A DNA stretch of 64,000 nt from Pseudomonadota bacterium (GTDB taxonomy: Bacteria > Pseudomonadota > Alphaproteobacteria > Rhizobiales > Xanthobacteraceae): positions 3,073 through 67,072 of the forward strand of contig JAFAFP010000246.1 of NCBI GenBank assembly GCA_023423415.1, written 5' to 3'. How positions within the stretch are numbered: the stretch's first letter is position 1; every line of letters begins with the position of its first letter. The notes under the pieces are model-generated. The model was not told the DNA's origin, ran no database searches, and worked only from the letters and a program-made list of their open reading frames with translations. Made by a program: the position numbers and the translations under genes. Of the stretch, positions 52,187-60,453 are shown in pieces.

Positions 52187-53088
52187 CGCTGTGCTTTCCC
52201 GAGCAAGCCCTGTGGCCGAAACAGCAGGACAAGAATGAGCAACCCGAAGCTGAAGGCGGTCTTCAGCGAAGGCTGCAGGATGATGCCGGCCAATGCTTCG
52301 GACATGCCGATCAAAATGCCACCCAGCAACGCGCCCGGCAGGCTGCCCATGCCGCCGACGATGACGATGATAAAGGCCAGCAACGTATAGGGCGGCCCGA
52401 GATACGGATGCACATCGACGATCAGCAGCATGATCGCACCGGCCGCGCCGAGACAGGCGCAACCGATTGCGAATGTCAGCGCAAACAGATGCCGCACGTT
52501 AAGGCCAACCACCAGCGCGCCGGTGTAGTTATCACCGCAGGCGCGGATCGCCTTGCCGGTATCGGTATATTTGAAGAAGGCGAACATCGCCGCCGAGCCG
52601 ATCAGGGCCACCATGCCGGCATAGAGCCGCACCTTGTCGATGATCAGTGGGCCGATTGCGAAGGAGTCATAGGCGTAAGGCACATTCACGCCCTGTGCGT
52701 CCGGCCCGAAAATCATCAGGCAGACGGCGATCAGCATCACCGCGACCGCAGCCATCAGCAGAAACTGAAAGTGATCGGCAAGGTGAGCCACGCGTCGCAC
52801 CACCATGTCCTGAAGGAGATAACCAAAGCCAAACAGGGCGACGGTCACGAACGGCAATGCCAGCAGCGGATCGATGCCCAGATGCCGGAACAACACCAGC
52901 GTCGCGAACATGCCGAGAACCATGATCTCGCCATGCGCAAAGTTCACGATGCGGATGACACCGAAAATGACCGACAGACCGAGCGCGCTCAGACCATAGA
53001 TCAGTCCCGTCAGCAAACCGCTGATGGCGACGTTGAAATAGATTTCCGTTGGCAAGATGGCGTCCCGCGAGAAAGGCGCCCCGGCCAC
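52183..53088 (-). CDS. livH: Branched-chain amino acid-type ABC transporter permease LivH, cluster 1
   Basis: A permease of 301 residues from GTG 53088 or 290 from TTG 53055; the latter begins closer to the usual LivH start. ISGLLTGLIYGLSALGLSVI, FGVIRIVNFAHGEIMVLGMF and FIIVIVGGMGSLPGALLGG are standard LivH sequences. About eight membrane helices are visible. It lies 33 bases downstream of livK, and its stop overlaps livM. Confidence 0.87.
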   Translation of the reverse strand: MAGAPFSRDAILPTEIYFNVAISGLLTGLIYGLSALGLSVIFGVIRIVNFAHGEIMVLGMFATLVLFRHLGIDPLLALPFVTVALFGFGYLLQDMVVRRVAHLADHFQFLLMAAVAVMLIAVCLMIFGPDAQGVNVPYAYDSFAIGPLIIDKVRLYAGMVALIGSAAMFAFFKYTDTGKAIRACGDNYTGALVVGLNVRHLFALTFAIGCACLGAAGAIMLLIVDVHPYLGPPYTLLAFIIVIVGGMGSLPGALLGGILIGMSEALAGIILQPSLKTAFSFGLLILVLLFRPQGLLGKAQR

Positions 53089-53121
53089 AAAGCGGCCGAG
53101 GCTTCGATCGATGAAAGCGGC

Positions 53122-54363
53122 TTAGCTGCGCTTCGTGTAAGACGGCGCCGGCCACGCGACCTTGGCGTCGGTTGCGCCCTTCGGCGCAACGGTAACCAGC
53201 TTGCCGCCGCGGTTCTGGATCGCAGAATTGCGCAGCTTGTCGTTCTGGCCCTTCTCGTTGAACATGATGCCGGGACCGGTGGAGACGTTGTCGGTGATGT
53301 TGGTCTTGCGGATCGCATCGGCGAGCGCCTTGGGGTCGGTCGAACCGGCGCGTTTGTAGGCGTCGGCCGCGGTCAGCAGCGCTTCGAACGTATAGACCTG
53401 GTTGGTGTTCAGGTTCACGTCCGGATGCGCCTTGGCCAGCGCCGCGATCAGGGCCTGGGTCAGCTTCTTGGTCGGGTCGTACCAGGGCACGAAGCTGATT
53501 GGGCCATCCGACAACTTGCCGAGGGTCTTGATGTACTGATCTTCGTACCAGCCTGGGCCCATGCTGAGCACACCCATGCCATCCCAGCGCTGCTTGAGGA
53601 GTTCGCGTGTCACCAGGATCGCGTCGTTGAGGCGGCTGACGACAAGCAACGCTTCAGCGCCCGTGCCCTTCGCCTTTGCGACTTCGACCGACAGATCACG
53701 CGCCTTCGGATCGTAGGAGATGGTCTCGACGACCTTGTAGGGCATCGGGACCTTTTCGAGCACCGCGGCCATGCCCTTCTGCATCGACACGCCGAAAGTG
53801 TCGTTCACATGCAGCAGCGCCACCGTCTTCGGTGTCTTGCCGGTCTGTTCGAAGATTTCCTTCTGGTTCTCGAACGCGTCGATCAGGATGCGGCTCGCGA
53901 CCGGGAAGTTACGGAACACGAACTTGTAGCCCTGCTCGGTGATCGGGGGCGCGGCAGCAATGTTGATGATGTAGGGAATGCCGCGCTGCTCGGCCACCTG
54001 CGCGATGGCGGTGGATTGGCCGGAATCGAACGCGCCGACCAGGAGCTGGGCGCCTTCGTTGATCATCTTTTCGGCCTGCGCACGGGCGATCTGCACGTCC
54101 GACTCGGTATCGCCGTTCATGATCTGAAGGGCCGGCATGCCGATATCCTTCAAAAGCCCCGGCGTGACGTCGACGCCGCGCTGGCAATCCTGACCGATGC
54201 CGGCCAGCACGCCCGAACGCGGCAACAGCACGCCGACCTTCAGCGCAGCGCCCTGTCCACGCACAATGTTGAACGGCGCGGTACCGGCAACGAGACCCGC
54301 AGCGCCGAGGCCAGCGGCGAATGTGCGGCGCGACACGCGCGATTCATGGAATTTCCGGCTCAT
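53122..54363 (-). CDS. livK: Periplasmic substrate-binding protein, LivK type, with Tat-like signal, cluster 1
   Basis: A 413-residue type-1 periplasmic binding protein. The N-terminus SRVSRRTFAAGLGAAGLVAG has the SRRTF twin-arginine motif, with cleavage likely near residue 38. The mature fold has KVGVLLPRSGVLAGIGQDC, LLVGAFDSGQSTAIAQVAEQ and FEALLTAADAYKRAGSTDP. ATG 54363 has GGGAGGAG upstream. It heads the minus-strand unit and is divergent from a MarR gene. Tat export suggests folding or ligand binding before export; the ligand is not identified. Confidence 0.9.
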   Translation of the reverse strand: MSRKFHESRVSRRTFAAGLGAAGLVAGTAPFNIVRGQGAALKVGVLLPRSGVLAGIGQDCQRGVDVTPGLLKDIGMPALQIMNGDTESDVQIARAQAEKMINEGAQLLVGAFDSGQSTAIAQVAEQRGIPYIINIAAAPPITEQGYKFVFRNFPVASRILIDAFENQKEIFEQTGKTPKTVALLHVNDTFGVSMQKGMAAVLEKVPMPYKVVETISYDPKARDLSVEVAKAKGTGAEALLVVSRLNDAILVTRELLKQRWDGMGVLSMGPGWYEDQYIKTLGKLSDGPISFVPWYDPTKKLTQALIAALAKAHPDVNLNTNQVYTFEALLTAADAYKRAGSTDPKALADAIRKTNITDNVSTGPGIMFNEKGQNDKLRNSAIQNRGGKLVTVAPKGATDAKVAWPAPSYTKRS

Positions 54364-54502
54364 CTTCAAAACTCCTCCCTTTGACGGCCCGCAGAGGGTC
54401 CGTATTGCCCCTCTTTTCTTATTGTTGCGGTAAACTTGCAATGGGTTGACCGGCGCTGCGGCGTCATGGCTGCCGCGGGACCGTTACCCTTTCCGCTTGC
54501 CT

Positions 54503-54545
54503 ATAATTGTTGTTTAATACAATCAATGTCGTCAACAACAATAAT
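54503..54545. promoter_or_regulatory. Candidate MarR operator between livK and the MarR gene
   Basis: ATAATTGTTG (54503-54512) and CAACAATAAT (54536-54545) form an inverted repeat matching at 9 of 10 positions around a 23-base spacer. Within it TTGTTTAATACAA (54510-54522) is another small palindrome. The sites lie between the divergent livK and marR genes, as expected for autoregulation and control of the transporter. Confidence 0.55.
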
Positions 54546-54596
54546 GGTGAACCGGATTGCTGTCCCGCACTGCAAGACCGGCGGGAGGATCTGACC

Positions 54597-55088
54597 GTGA
54601 CCGCAAGCCACCTGCCGGCGGCGTCGCCTCAGGCGCGGAGCAAGCGAAAACCCCGCCGCGATATCGATATCGACGTGCTGAACCAGCATCTCGGCTACTT
54701 CCTGCGCCGTGCGCAAGTCTGGGTGTTCCAGGATTTCATCAAGACACTCTCGGTCATCGATATCCGGCCGGCGCAGTATTCGGTGCTGGTCGTGATCGGC
54801 GCCAATCCCGGCCTGTCGCAGGCGGAATTGGCCGACCGGCTGGCGATCGAGCGGGCGCGGCTCGTCCACATGCTGGACCATTTGCAGAAGCGCGGCTTGA
54901 CCGAACGCCTTCCTTCGCCGGCTGACCGCCGATCGCACGCCCTGCATTTGACGCGTGAGGGGCAAAAGGTCCTGAAGCGTGCGAAGACACTTGCCGCCAG
55001 GCACGAGGCAAAGCTGGCCGAAAAGCTGGGGCCGGACGCACGCGAGCAGATGTTGCAGCTCCTCGGTGCGATGAAGGAAAGGAAGTAG
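54597..55088 (+). CDS. MarR-family transcriptional regulator
   Basis: A 163-residue winged-helix protein. LNQHLGYFLRRAQVWVFQDF forms the dimerisation start; IRPAQYSVLVVIGANPGLSQ, then AELADRLAIERARLVHMLDH, is the HTH; and KRGLTERLPSPADRRSHALH is the MarR wing with DRR. A GGGAGGAT precedes the GTG at 54597; the frame is open further upstream but lies in the operator. It probably senses an aromatic acid and controls the divergent liv cluster. Confidence 0.88.
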   Translation: MTASHLPAASPQARSKRKPRRDIDIDVLNQHLGYFLRRAQVWVFQDFIKTLSVIDIRPAQYSVLVVIGANPGLSQAELADRLAIERARLVHMLDHLQKRGLTERLPSPADRRSHALHLTREGQKVLKRAKTLAARHEAKLAEKLGPDAREQMLQLLGAMKERK

Positions 55089-55096
55089 CGGCAACT

Positions 55097-55185
55097 CCGC
55101 TCGTTCCCGCGCACGCGGGAACCCAGGGGCCAAGAGGAAGACCTTCGTTCGTGCTCTGGGTCCCCGCCTTCGCGGGGACGAGCGG
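55097..55185. repeat. Palindromic intergenic repeat, REP/BIME-like
   Basis: CCGCTCGTTCCC (55097-55108) and GGGGACGAGCGG (55174-55185) are inverse with one mismatch, with inner CCCAG and CTGGG also inverse. TTCCCGC...GCGGGAA at 55104-55121 adds a local hairpin. It sits between the convergent MarR and hpd genes, so it may act as a bidirectional terminator. Confidence 0.65.
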
Positions 55186-55204
55186 TGAATAGCAGCACGA
55201 GAAG

Positions 55205-56326
55205 TTACGCCTGACTGTGCTCGGGCTTCAGCACGCCGCGGCGGATCTGATCCTCCTCGATCGACTCGAACAGGGCGCGGAAGTTGCCTTCGCCAAATCC
55301 GTCGTCGCCTTTGCGCTGGATGAATTCGAAGAAGATCGGTCCCAGCACGGTGCCGGAGAAGATCTGCAGCAGAACCTTGGTGGAACCGCCATCGACCACG
55401 CCTTCGCCGTCGATCAACACACCGCTGTCGCGCAGTTTTTGCACCGACTCGCCATGGCCGGGCACGCGCTGATCGATCTTCTCGTAATAGGTCACAGGCG
55501 GCGACGGCATGAATGGCAGACCATTCGCCGCCAGCTTTGCGACGCTGTCGTAGATATCGCGGCAGCCCATCGCGACGTGCTGAATGCCCTCGCCGCGATA
55601 TTCGCGCAGATATTCTTCGATCTGCGACTTGTCATCCAGTGACTCGTTGATCGGAATGCGGATCTTGCCGCACGGCGACGTCATCGCACGGGACACGAGG
55701 CCCGTCAGCTTGCCTTCGATGTTGAAAAACCGAATGTCGCGGAAATTGAACAGCTTCTGGTACCAGCCGGCCCAGTGGTCCATGCGCCCACGCCGCACAT
55801 TGTGGGTCAGGTGATCGAGGTAGTAGAGACCCGCCTGTTCCGGCTTTGGATTGCGTTCCCCGGTCCAGACGAAGTCAACGTCCCAGATCGAGCCCTTGTC
55901 GCCATAACGGTCAACGAAATACAGAAGCGAGCCGCCGATCCCCTTGATCGCCGGAATGTTCAATTCCATCGGGCGCACGCGGGTTTCACCGGGCTCCGCG
56001 CCCAGCGACAAGGCGCGCTCATAGGCATGCCGCGCATCGGCCACGCGAAACGCCATGGCACAGGCGCAAGGACCGTGTTCGGCAGCGAAACGTTGCGCGA
56101 AGGATTCAGGCTCGGCGTTGACGACGAAATTCACATCGCCCTGCCGCCACAGCGTGACATTCTTCGAGCGATGCCGGGCAACCTGCGCAAAGCCCATGCT
56201 CCGAAAAACAGCGGCGAGCTTCTCGGGTTCGGGATGGGCGAATTCGACGAACTCGATGCCATCCGTCCCCATCGGATTCTGCTCTGAAATTTCGACTGCC
56301 GGCGCGTCGTGCGGGAATGGCCCCAT
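55205..56326 (-). CDS. hpd: 4-hydroxyphenylpyruvate dioxygenase
   Basis: Converts 4-hydroxyphenylpyruvate to homogentisate in tyrosine degradation. The 373-residue protein has GTDGIEFVEFAHPEPEKLAA at the start and the Fe(II) ligands in DHLTHNVRRGRMDHWAGWY (His near 170), GIQHVAMGCRDIYDSV (His near 250) and GPIFFEFIQRKGDDGFGEGN (Glu near 334). Length is typical. ATG 56326 has a GAGGAGA site just upstream. It is divergent from an Lrp-family gene with an operator between. No hmgA or maiA is in the window. Confidence 0.95.
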   Translation of the reverse strand: MGPFPHDAPAVEISEQNPMGTDGIEFVEFAHPEPEKLAAVFRSMGFAQVARHRSKNVTLWRQGDVNFVVNAEPESFAQRFAAEHGPCACAMAFRVADARHAYERALSLGAEPGETRVRPMELNIPAIKGIGGSLLYFVDRYGDKGSIWDVDFVWTGERNPKPEQAGLYYLDHLTHNVRRGRMDHWAGWYQKLFNFRDIRFFNIEGKLTGLVSRAMTSPCGKIRIPINESLDDKSQIEEYLREYRGEGIQHVAMGCRDIYDSVAKLAANGLPFMPSPPVTYYEKIDQRVPGHGESVQKLRDSGVLIDGEGVVDGGSTKVLLQIFSGTVLGPIFFEFIQRKGDDGFGEGNFRALFESIEEDQIRRGVLKPEHSQA

Positions 56327-56382
56327 GATGTCTCCTCACCTAGAATGCGGATGATCGTTGCCACAACCGTAAGCCATATATC

Positions 56383-56397
56383 GCACAATTTCCGTGC
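56383..56397. promoter_or_regulatory. Candidate Lrp-type operator between hpd and the Lrp gene
   Basis: GCAC at 56383-56386 and GTGC at 56394-56397 flank a seven-base AT-rich core (15 bases, near-palindrome CGCACAATTTCCGTGCAA). A looser second version, GCGCACGATTTACGCAAC, lies around 56422-56440. Lrp/AsnC proteins bind such paired half-sites. Confidence 0.5.
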
Positions 56398-56453
56398 AAA
56401 ATAAGCCTAATACTGATAATATGCGCACGATTTACGCAACAAAATTGAATTTC

Positions 56454-56927
56454 ATGCAAGAACCGATCACGCTCGACGCAGCCGACCTCAAGCTCCTCTC
56501 GGCCCTTCAGGACAACGGCGCCATGACCAACCAGGAGTTGGCCGAGGCGGTGCATCTGTCGCCATCGCAATGCTCGCGCCGTCGTCAGCGGCTTGAGCAG
56601 GCCGGCGTTATCCGGCGCTATCGGGCGGATCTCGATCCCGCCAAGCTCGGCTTCGGCATCACGGTTTTCATCTTCGTCGCGCTCGCCACCCATTCACGCA
56701 ACAATGCGGCCCGCTTCCGCGATCTCGTCACGAGGCTTCCTGCAATCCAGGAGACGCACGCGCTGACAGGAGATTCCGATTATCTGCTCAAGGTCGCGGT
56801 GAAGGATCTTCATGGACTGTCGGCACTGGTCAATGACGTGCTGCTGCCGCACGAGGCCGTCGAGCGCGTGAAATCCAGCATCGTGCTCGAGACGCTGAAG
56901 GACGACGCGCGATTGCCGGTGGGGTGA
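56454..56927 (+). CDS. Lrp/AsnC-family transcriptional regulator
   Basis: A 157-residue regulator from ATG 56454; ATG 56421 would add 11 residues. LDAADLKLLSALQDNGAMTN and QELAEAVHLSPSQCSRRRQR form the N-terminal helix-turn-helix, GVIRRYRADLDPAKLGFGIT joins it to the RAM/AsnC effector domain with AIQETHALTGDSDYLLKVAV. It is divergent from hpd, so it most likely regulates tyrosine breakdown in response to an aromatic or branched-chain amino acid. Confidence 0.9.
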   Translation: MQEPITLDAADLKLLSALQDNGAMTNQELAEAVHLSPSQCSRRRQRLEQAGVIRRYRADLDPAKLGFGITVFIFVALATHSRNNAARFRDLVTRLPAIQETHALTGDSDYLLKVAVKDLHGLSALVNDVLLPHEAVERVKSSIVLETLKDDARLPVG

Positions 56928-56932
56928 TCGCG

Positions 56933-57046
56933 TTTGTCATTCCGGGACGGCACGAAGTGCCGGACCCGAAATCCAGGGGCTGCAGGCTGAATGCGCGGCT
57001 CTGGATTCCGGGCTCGCTCGCTTCGCGAGCGCCCCGGAATGACAAA
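56933..57046. repeat. Palindromic MITE-like element with 13-base terminal inverted repeats
   Basis: TTTGTCATTCCGG (56933-56945) and CCGGAATGACAAA (57034-57046) are exact inverse repeats. ATCCAG (near 56972) and CTGGAT (near 57001) are a nested inverse pair, and CTCGCTCGCTTCGCGAGCG forms an internal hairpin. It fills the whole gap between the convergent Lrp and livF genes and ends two bases before the livF stop. Confidence 0.75.
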
Positions 57047-57048
57047 TG

Positions 57049-57750
57049 TCAGAGCCCCAAATACGCCTCGCGCACGCGTGCATCATTCAGCAAGTCGCGA
57101 CCGGTGCCGGTATGCGAGATGTGGCCGGTTTCAATCACATAGCCGCGGTCGGCGATGGCAAGCGCGGCATAAGCATTCTGTTCGACCAGCAGCACGGTGA
57201 TCCCCTGCTGCTTGAGGCGGCTGATGATCGCGAAGATCTGGTCGACCAGGATCGGCGCAAGCCCCATCGACGGCTCGTCCAGCAACATGAGTTTCGGCCG
57301 CGCCATCAGCGCGCGTCCCATCGCCAGCATCTGCTGCTGACCGCCCGACAACGCGCCGGCCGGCAGTTGCCGCTTTTCGGCCAGAACCGGAAACGTTGCA
57401 TAGACGCCGTCGATATCGGTTGCGACGTCCGCGTCCTTCCGGGACCAGGCCCCCAGTTTCAGATTGTCCTCAACCGACAGCGGCGCAAAGACCTGCCGTC
57501 CCTCCGGCACCTGCACAATACCCCGTGCAACACGCACATGCGGCGCAAGACGATCGAGCGGCTGGTCGAGAAAGCGCACCGAGCCACCGGACATCGGCTG
57601 CACGCCGGAGATCGCACGCAGCAACGTGGTCTTGCCGGCGCCGTTGCTGCCGACCAGCGTGACGATCTCGCCCTGTTTCACCTCGAGCGAGAGGCCGTGC
57701 AGCACCTCGATCCGGCCATAGCGGCTCGACAGGTTGTCAACGACCAGCAT
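57049..57750 (-). CDS. livF: Branched-chain amino acid-type ABC transporter ATPase LivF, cluster 2
   Basis: A 233-residue ATPase with Walker A TLVGSNGAGKTTLLRAISGV, VPEGRQVFAPLSVEDNLKLG, signature ALSGGQQQMLAMGRAL and Walker B LMLLDEPSMGLAP. It overlaps livG by 14 bases on the same strand. It is the distal gene of a minus-strand unit that starts at paaN. Closest known relatives in this setting import branched-chain amino acids or aromatic acids. Confidence 0.9.
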   Translation of the reverse strand: MLVVDNLSSRYGRIEVLHGLSLEVKQGEIVTLVGSNGAGKTTLLRAISGVQPMSGGSVRFLDQPLDRLAPHVRVARGIVQVPEGRQVFAPLSVEDNLKLGAWSRKDADVATDIDGVYATFPVLAEKRQLPAGALSGGQQQMLAMGRALMARPKLMLLDEPSMGLAPILVDQIFAIISRLKQQGITVLLVEQNAYAALAIADRGYVIETGHISHTGTGRDLLNDARVREAYLGL

Positions 57751-58537
57751 CGCTCACCTCTTGCGCCACTTCCTGGCCGGCCTGCGCACCGAGATAGGCG
57801 GCAATGACCGCCGGATTGGTGCGGACATCCGCTGCTGTGCCCTGCGCCAACGTCCGGCCCTGATCGAGCACATGGATGCGGTTTGAAATGGTCATGACGA
57901 GCTTCATATCGTGCTCGACCAGAACGACGGTGATGCCCTGCATCGCGATCTTGCGGATCACCGCATCGACCTCCGCCGTCTCCACCGCGTTGCAGCCAGC
58001 CGCGGGTTCATCGAGCAGCAGCACCTTCGGCTCGGCCGCAAGCGCCCGCGCGATCTCAAGGCGTTTCAAAGCACCGTATGGCAACTCACCGGCGGGACGA
58101 TCGGCAATGCCGCTGAGGCCGACCAGCGCCAGCAATTCGTCGGCACGCTGACGCGATTTGCGGTTCTGCGCCACCACCGAAGGCAGCCGCAGCAAATGTG
58201 CCAGCACGTTGCGGTTCTCGTGCAGATGACAGCCGACCATCACGTTCTCGGCTGCGGTCATCCGAAAGAATATCTGCAGGTTCTGGAACGTGCGGGACAG
58301 ACCGCGCTCCGCCAGCTTATGCGCCGGCAGATTGGTGACATCCTGTCCGTTCAGCATCACCTTGCCGCGCGACGGCACATAGAGACCTGAAATGAGATTA
58401 AAGAGCGTGGTCTTGCCGGCGCCGTTCGGACCAATGATGGCGAAGATCTCGCCCTCGTTGACCGAGAACGACACGCCGTCGACGGCTTTCACGCCGCCGA
58501 ATTCAATGCCGAGATTGTCAGCGGCCAGCACGCTCAT
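57737..58537 (-). CDS. livG: Branched-chain amino acid-type ABC transporter ATPase LivG, cluster 2
   Basis: A 266-residue ATPase with Walker A IIGPNGAGKTTLFNLISGLY, RGLSRTFQNLQIFFRMTAAE and Walker B VLLLDEPAAGCNAVE. The signature reads ELPYGALKRLEIARALA, the LPYG variant usual in LivG. ATG 58537 overlaps the livM stop as ATGA. Its C-terminal tail GAQAGQEVAQEVSDAGR extends past the usual end and overlaps livF. Confidence 0.9.
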   Translation of the reverse strand: MSVLAADNLGIEFGGVKAVDGVSFSVNEGEIFAIIGPNGAGKTTLFNLISGLYVPSRGKVMLNGQDVTNLPAHKLAERGLSRTFQNLQIFFRMTAAENVMVGCHLHENRNVLAHLLRLPSVVAQNRKSRQRADELLALVGLSGIADRPAGELPYGALKRLEIARALAAEPKVLLLDEPAAGCNAVETAEVDAVIRKIAMQGITVVLVEHDMKLVMTISNRIHVLDQGRTLAQGTAADVRTNPAVIAAYLGAQAGQEVAQEVSDAGR

Positions 58538-59475
58538 GATGCTTTCCGCCGGAATAGGTTTGCAAGACTTGGAACGATGCCGGCGCGCAGGAAGATCATG
58601 AACACGATCATGATCAGACCCAGGGCGATGTGCTCGTAATCGTGGAACACCGTCAGCACCTGCGGCAAGATCGTCAGCAGTGCTGCACCGACAACACTGC
58701 CGAGGATCGATCCAAGCCCGCCCAGCACCGCCATGGTGACAAATTCGATCGAGCGCAGGAAGCCCGCCGTGCCCGGCGTGACGAGACCATCAAAGAGAGC
58801 GAGGTAAGCTCCCGCCAGGGCGGCATAGATCGCCGACAACACGAACGCGATCAGCTTGTAGCGCGCGACATCGACGCCGAGCACACGGGACGCGACTTCG
58901 CTGTCATGGATCGCACGCAAGGCGCGACCGGTCGGAGAGTCAATCAGGTTGACCGCCAGCAGCACCGCCAGGACCAGCGTGACACCGGATATCCAGTACC
59001 AAGTCACCGACCCACGGGCGACCCAGCCGAACAGCACCAGCCGCGGCACCGCCATGCCGTCAGGCCCGCCGGTGAGTTGCGCTTCATTGGTGAACACCAT
59101 GGCGATCAGAATGCCCATGCCAAGCGTTGCGACCGCGAGATAATGACCCTTCAGTTTCAGGATCGGCCGGCCAACGAGAAATGCGAGGACTCCGGCCGCG
59201 GCAACGCCAAGGATCAGCGCCAGCCAGCCGGGAACGCCGAAATGCGTCGGCGCCACCGCAACAGCATAAGCGCCGATGCCGAAAAAACCGGCATGGCCGA
59301 GGCTCACCTGACCGGCAAATCCCATCAGCAAATTCAGCCCAAGCACAGCGAGGCTGAAGATGAACACCAGCGCGGCAATGCGCAGATAAAATGTCGATGA
59401 CAAGAGGAACGGGAGCGCCACCACGATTGCAGCAACGATCAGCACCACCCCATATGTGCGCCAGAAGCTCGTCAT
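58534..59475 (-). CDS. livM: Branched-chain amino acid-type ABC transporter permease LivM, cluster 2
   Basis: A 313-residue permease with about nine membrane helices. LGLNLLMGFAGQVSLGHAGF and EFVTMAVLGGLGSILGSVVG are family signatures; RAIHDSEVASRVLGVDVARY is the ATPase-coupling loop. ATG 59475 begins one base after the livH TGA; an upstream reading runs inside livH. It partners LivH. Confidence 0.88.
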   Translation of the reverse strand: MTSFWRTYGVVLIVAAIVVALPFLLSSTFYLRIAALVFIFSLAVLGLNLLMGFAGQVSLGHAGFFGIGAYAVAVAPTHFGVPGWLALILGVAAAGVLAFLVGRPILKLKGHYLAVATLGMGILIAMVFTNEAQLTGGPDGMAVPRLVLFGWVARGSVTWYWISGVTLVLAVLLAVNLIDSPTGRALRAIHDSEVASRVLGVDVARYKLIAFVLSAIYAALAGAYLALFDGLVTPGTAGFLRSIEFVTMAVLGGLGSILGSVVGAALLTILPQVLTVFHDYEHIALGLIMIVFMIFLRAGIVPSLANLFRRKAS

Positions 59476-59476
59476 G

Positions 59477-60349
59477 TCATACGCGCTCAACACCGGCGCG
59501 GCCGAACAAGCCTTGCGGCATGACGAACAGCACACCGAGAATGACAAGGAAGGCGATCGCATCCTTGTAGGCCGACGACACGTAGCCGGCGCCGAAGGTT
59601 TCCAGAAGACCGACGATCAATCCGCCGACGACAGCACCGACAGGGTTACCCATGCCTCCCAGCATGGCCGCGGCGAAACCCTTGAGCGCGAGCAGCGTGC
59701 CGACCTCATAGTTGGTCAGCGTGATCGGCGTCACCAGAATGCCGCCGATCGCGCCAATCGCCGCCGACACGGCAAAGGACAAGCCGACAATGGCAGCAGT
59801 GTTGATGCCGACAAGCCGCGCCGCCAGCCTGTTCGCCGCAGTCGCTGTCATTGCCTTGCCGATCATGGTCTTGGTCATCAGCAGCCACAGCGCAAGCACG
59901 ATCAGCAGCGTGCCAAAGAGCACGATCAGGCTTTGCGGCAGGATGGTCGCGCCGCCGATGCGGATTGGATCTGCGCCGGCAAAGGGCGGATAGGAGTGAT
60001 AATTCTTGTCGAACACCACAGCGGCGACACCACGCAACAAAATCGACGCGCCGATGGTGATGATGATCAGCGTTACCGGCGATGCCCCCTTGGCCGGCTC
60101 GATCGCCAGGATGTGCAGCAACATGCCGATGACGATCGCGGCGACCAACGCAATCAGCGCCGCAATCGGCAGCGGGATGCCGGCGGCAACGGCGAAGAAC
60201 GTGACCATCCCGCCGATCATCACGAACTCACCCTGCGCGAAATTGATCACGTCGGACGCGTTGTAGATCAGCGTGAATCCGAGTGCGACCAGCGCATAGA
60301 TCGCGCCGATGGTCAGACCGGAGAACAGGAATTGCAGGAATTCGGGCAT
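59477..60349 (-). CDS. livH: Branched-chain amino acid-type ABC transporter permease LivH, cluster 2
   Basis: A 290-residue permease. FLFSGLTIGAIYALVALGFT and LIYNASDVINFAQGEFVMIG are the LivH opening, and LALKGFAAAMLGGMGNPVGA is the conserved coupling helix region. About eight hydrophobic helices are visible. It is separated from livK by 104 bases that hold a strong stem-loop, so it may be expressed below livK levels. Confidence 0.9.
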   Translation of the reverse strand: MPEFLQFLFSGLTIGAIYALVALGFTLIYNASDVINFAQGEFVMIGGMVTFFAVAAGIPLPIAALIALVAAIVIGMLLHILAIEPAKGASPVTLIIITIGASILLRGVAAVVFDKNYHSYPPFAGADPIRIGGATILPQSLIVLFGTLLIVLALWLLMTKTMIGKAMTATAANRLAARLVGINTAAIVGLSFAVSAAIGAIGGILVTPITLTNYEVGTLLALKGFAAAMLGGMGNPVGAVVGGLIVGLLETFGAGYVSSAYKDAIAFLVILGVLFVMPQGLFGRAGVERV

Positions 60350-60393
60350 GGTTTACTTCTTTTCGCCCTTCCCGGTGGGCGGACCGGCGAACA

Positions 60394-60423
60394 ACCCCTC
60401 CCCCGCGTCGCGGTGGGAGGGGT
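60394..60423 (-). terminator. Strong GC-rich stem-loop between livK and livH (attenuator or mRNA stabiliser)
   Basis: ACCCCTCCC (60394-60402) pairs with GGGAGGGGT (60415-60423), and the inner CCGCG pairs with CGCGG. Together they give an almost continuous stem on the minus-strand transcript just after livK. No U-tract follows, so it is more likely to stabilise livK mRNA or attenuate than to end transcription outright. Confidence 0.6.
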
Positions 60424-60453
60424 GAAGAGAGTCACTGTCGCAAAGAAGCTGGC

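Noticed and set aside
52408..54384. 658-codon plus-strand frame
   Set aside because: It is antisense to livH and livK, both unmistakable. Its composition (His, Arg, Gln, Asp) is that of a shadow frame.
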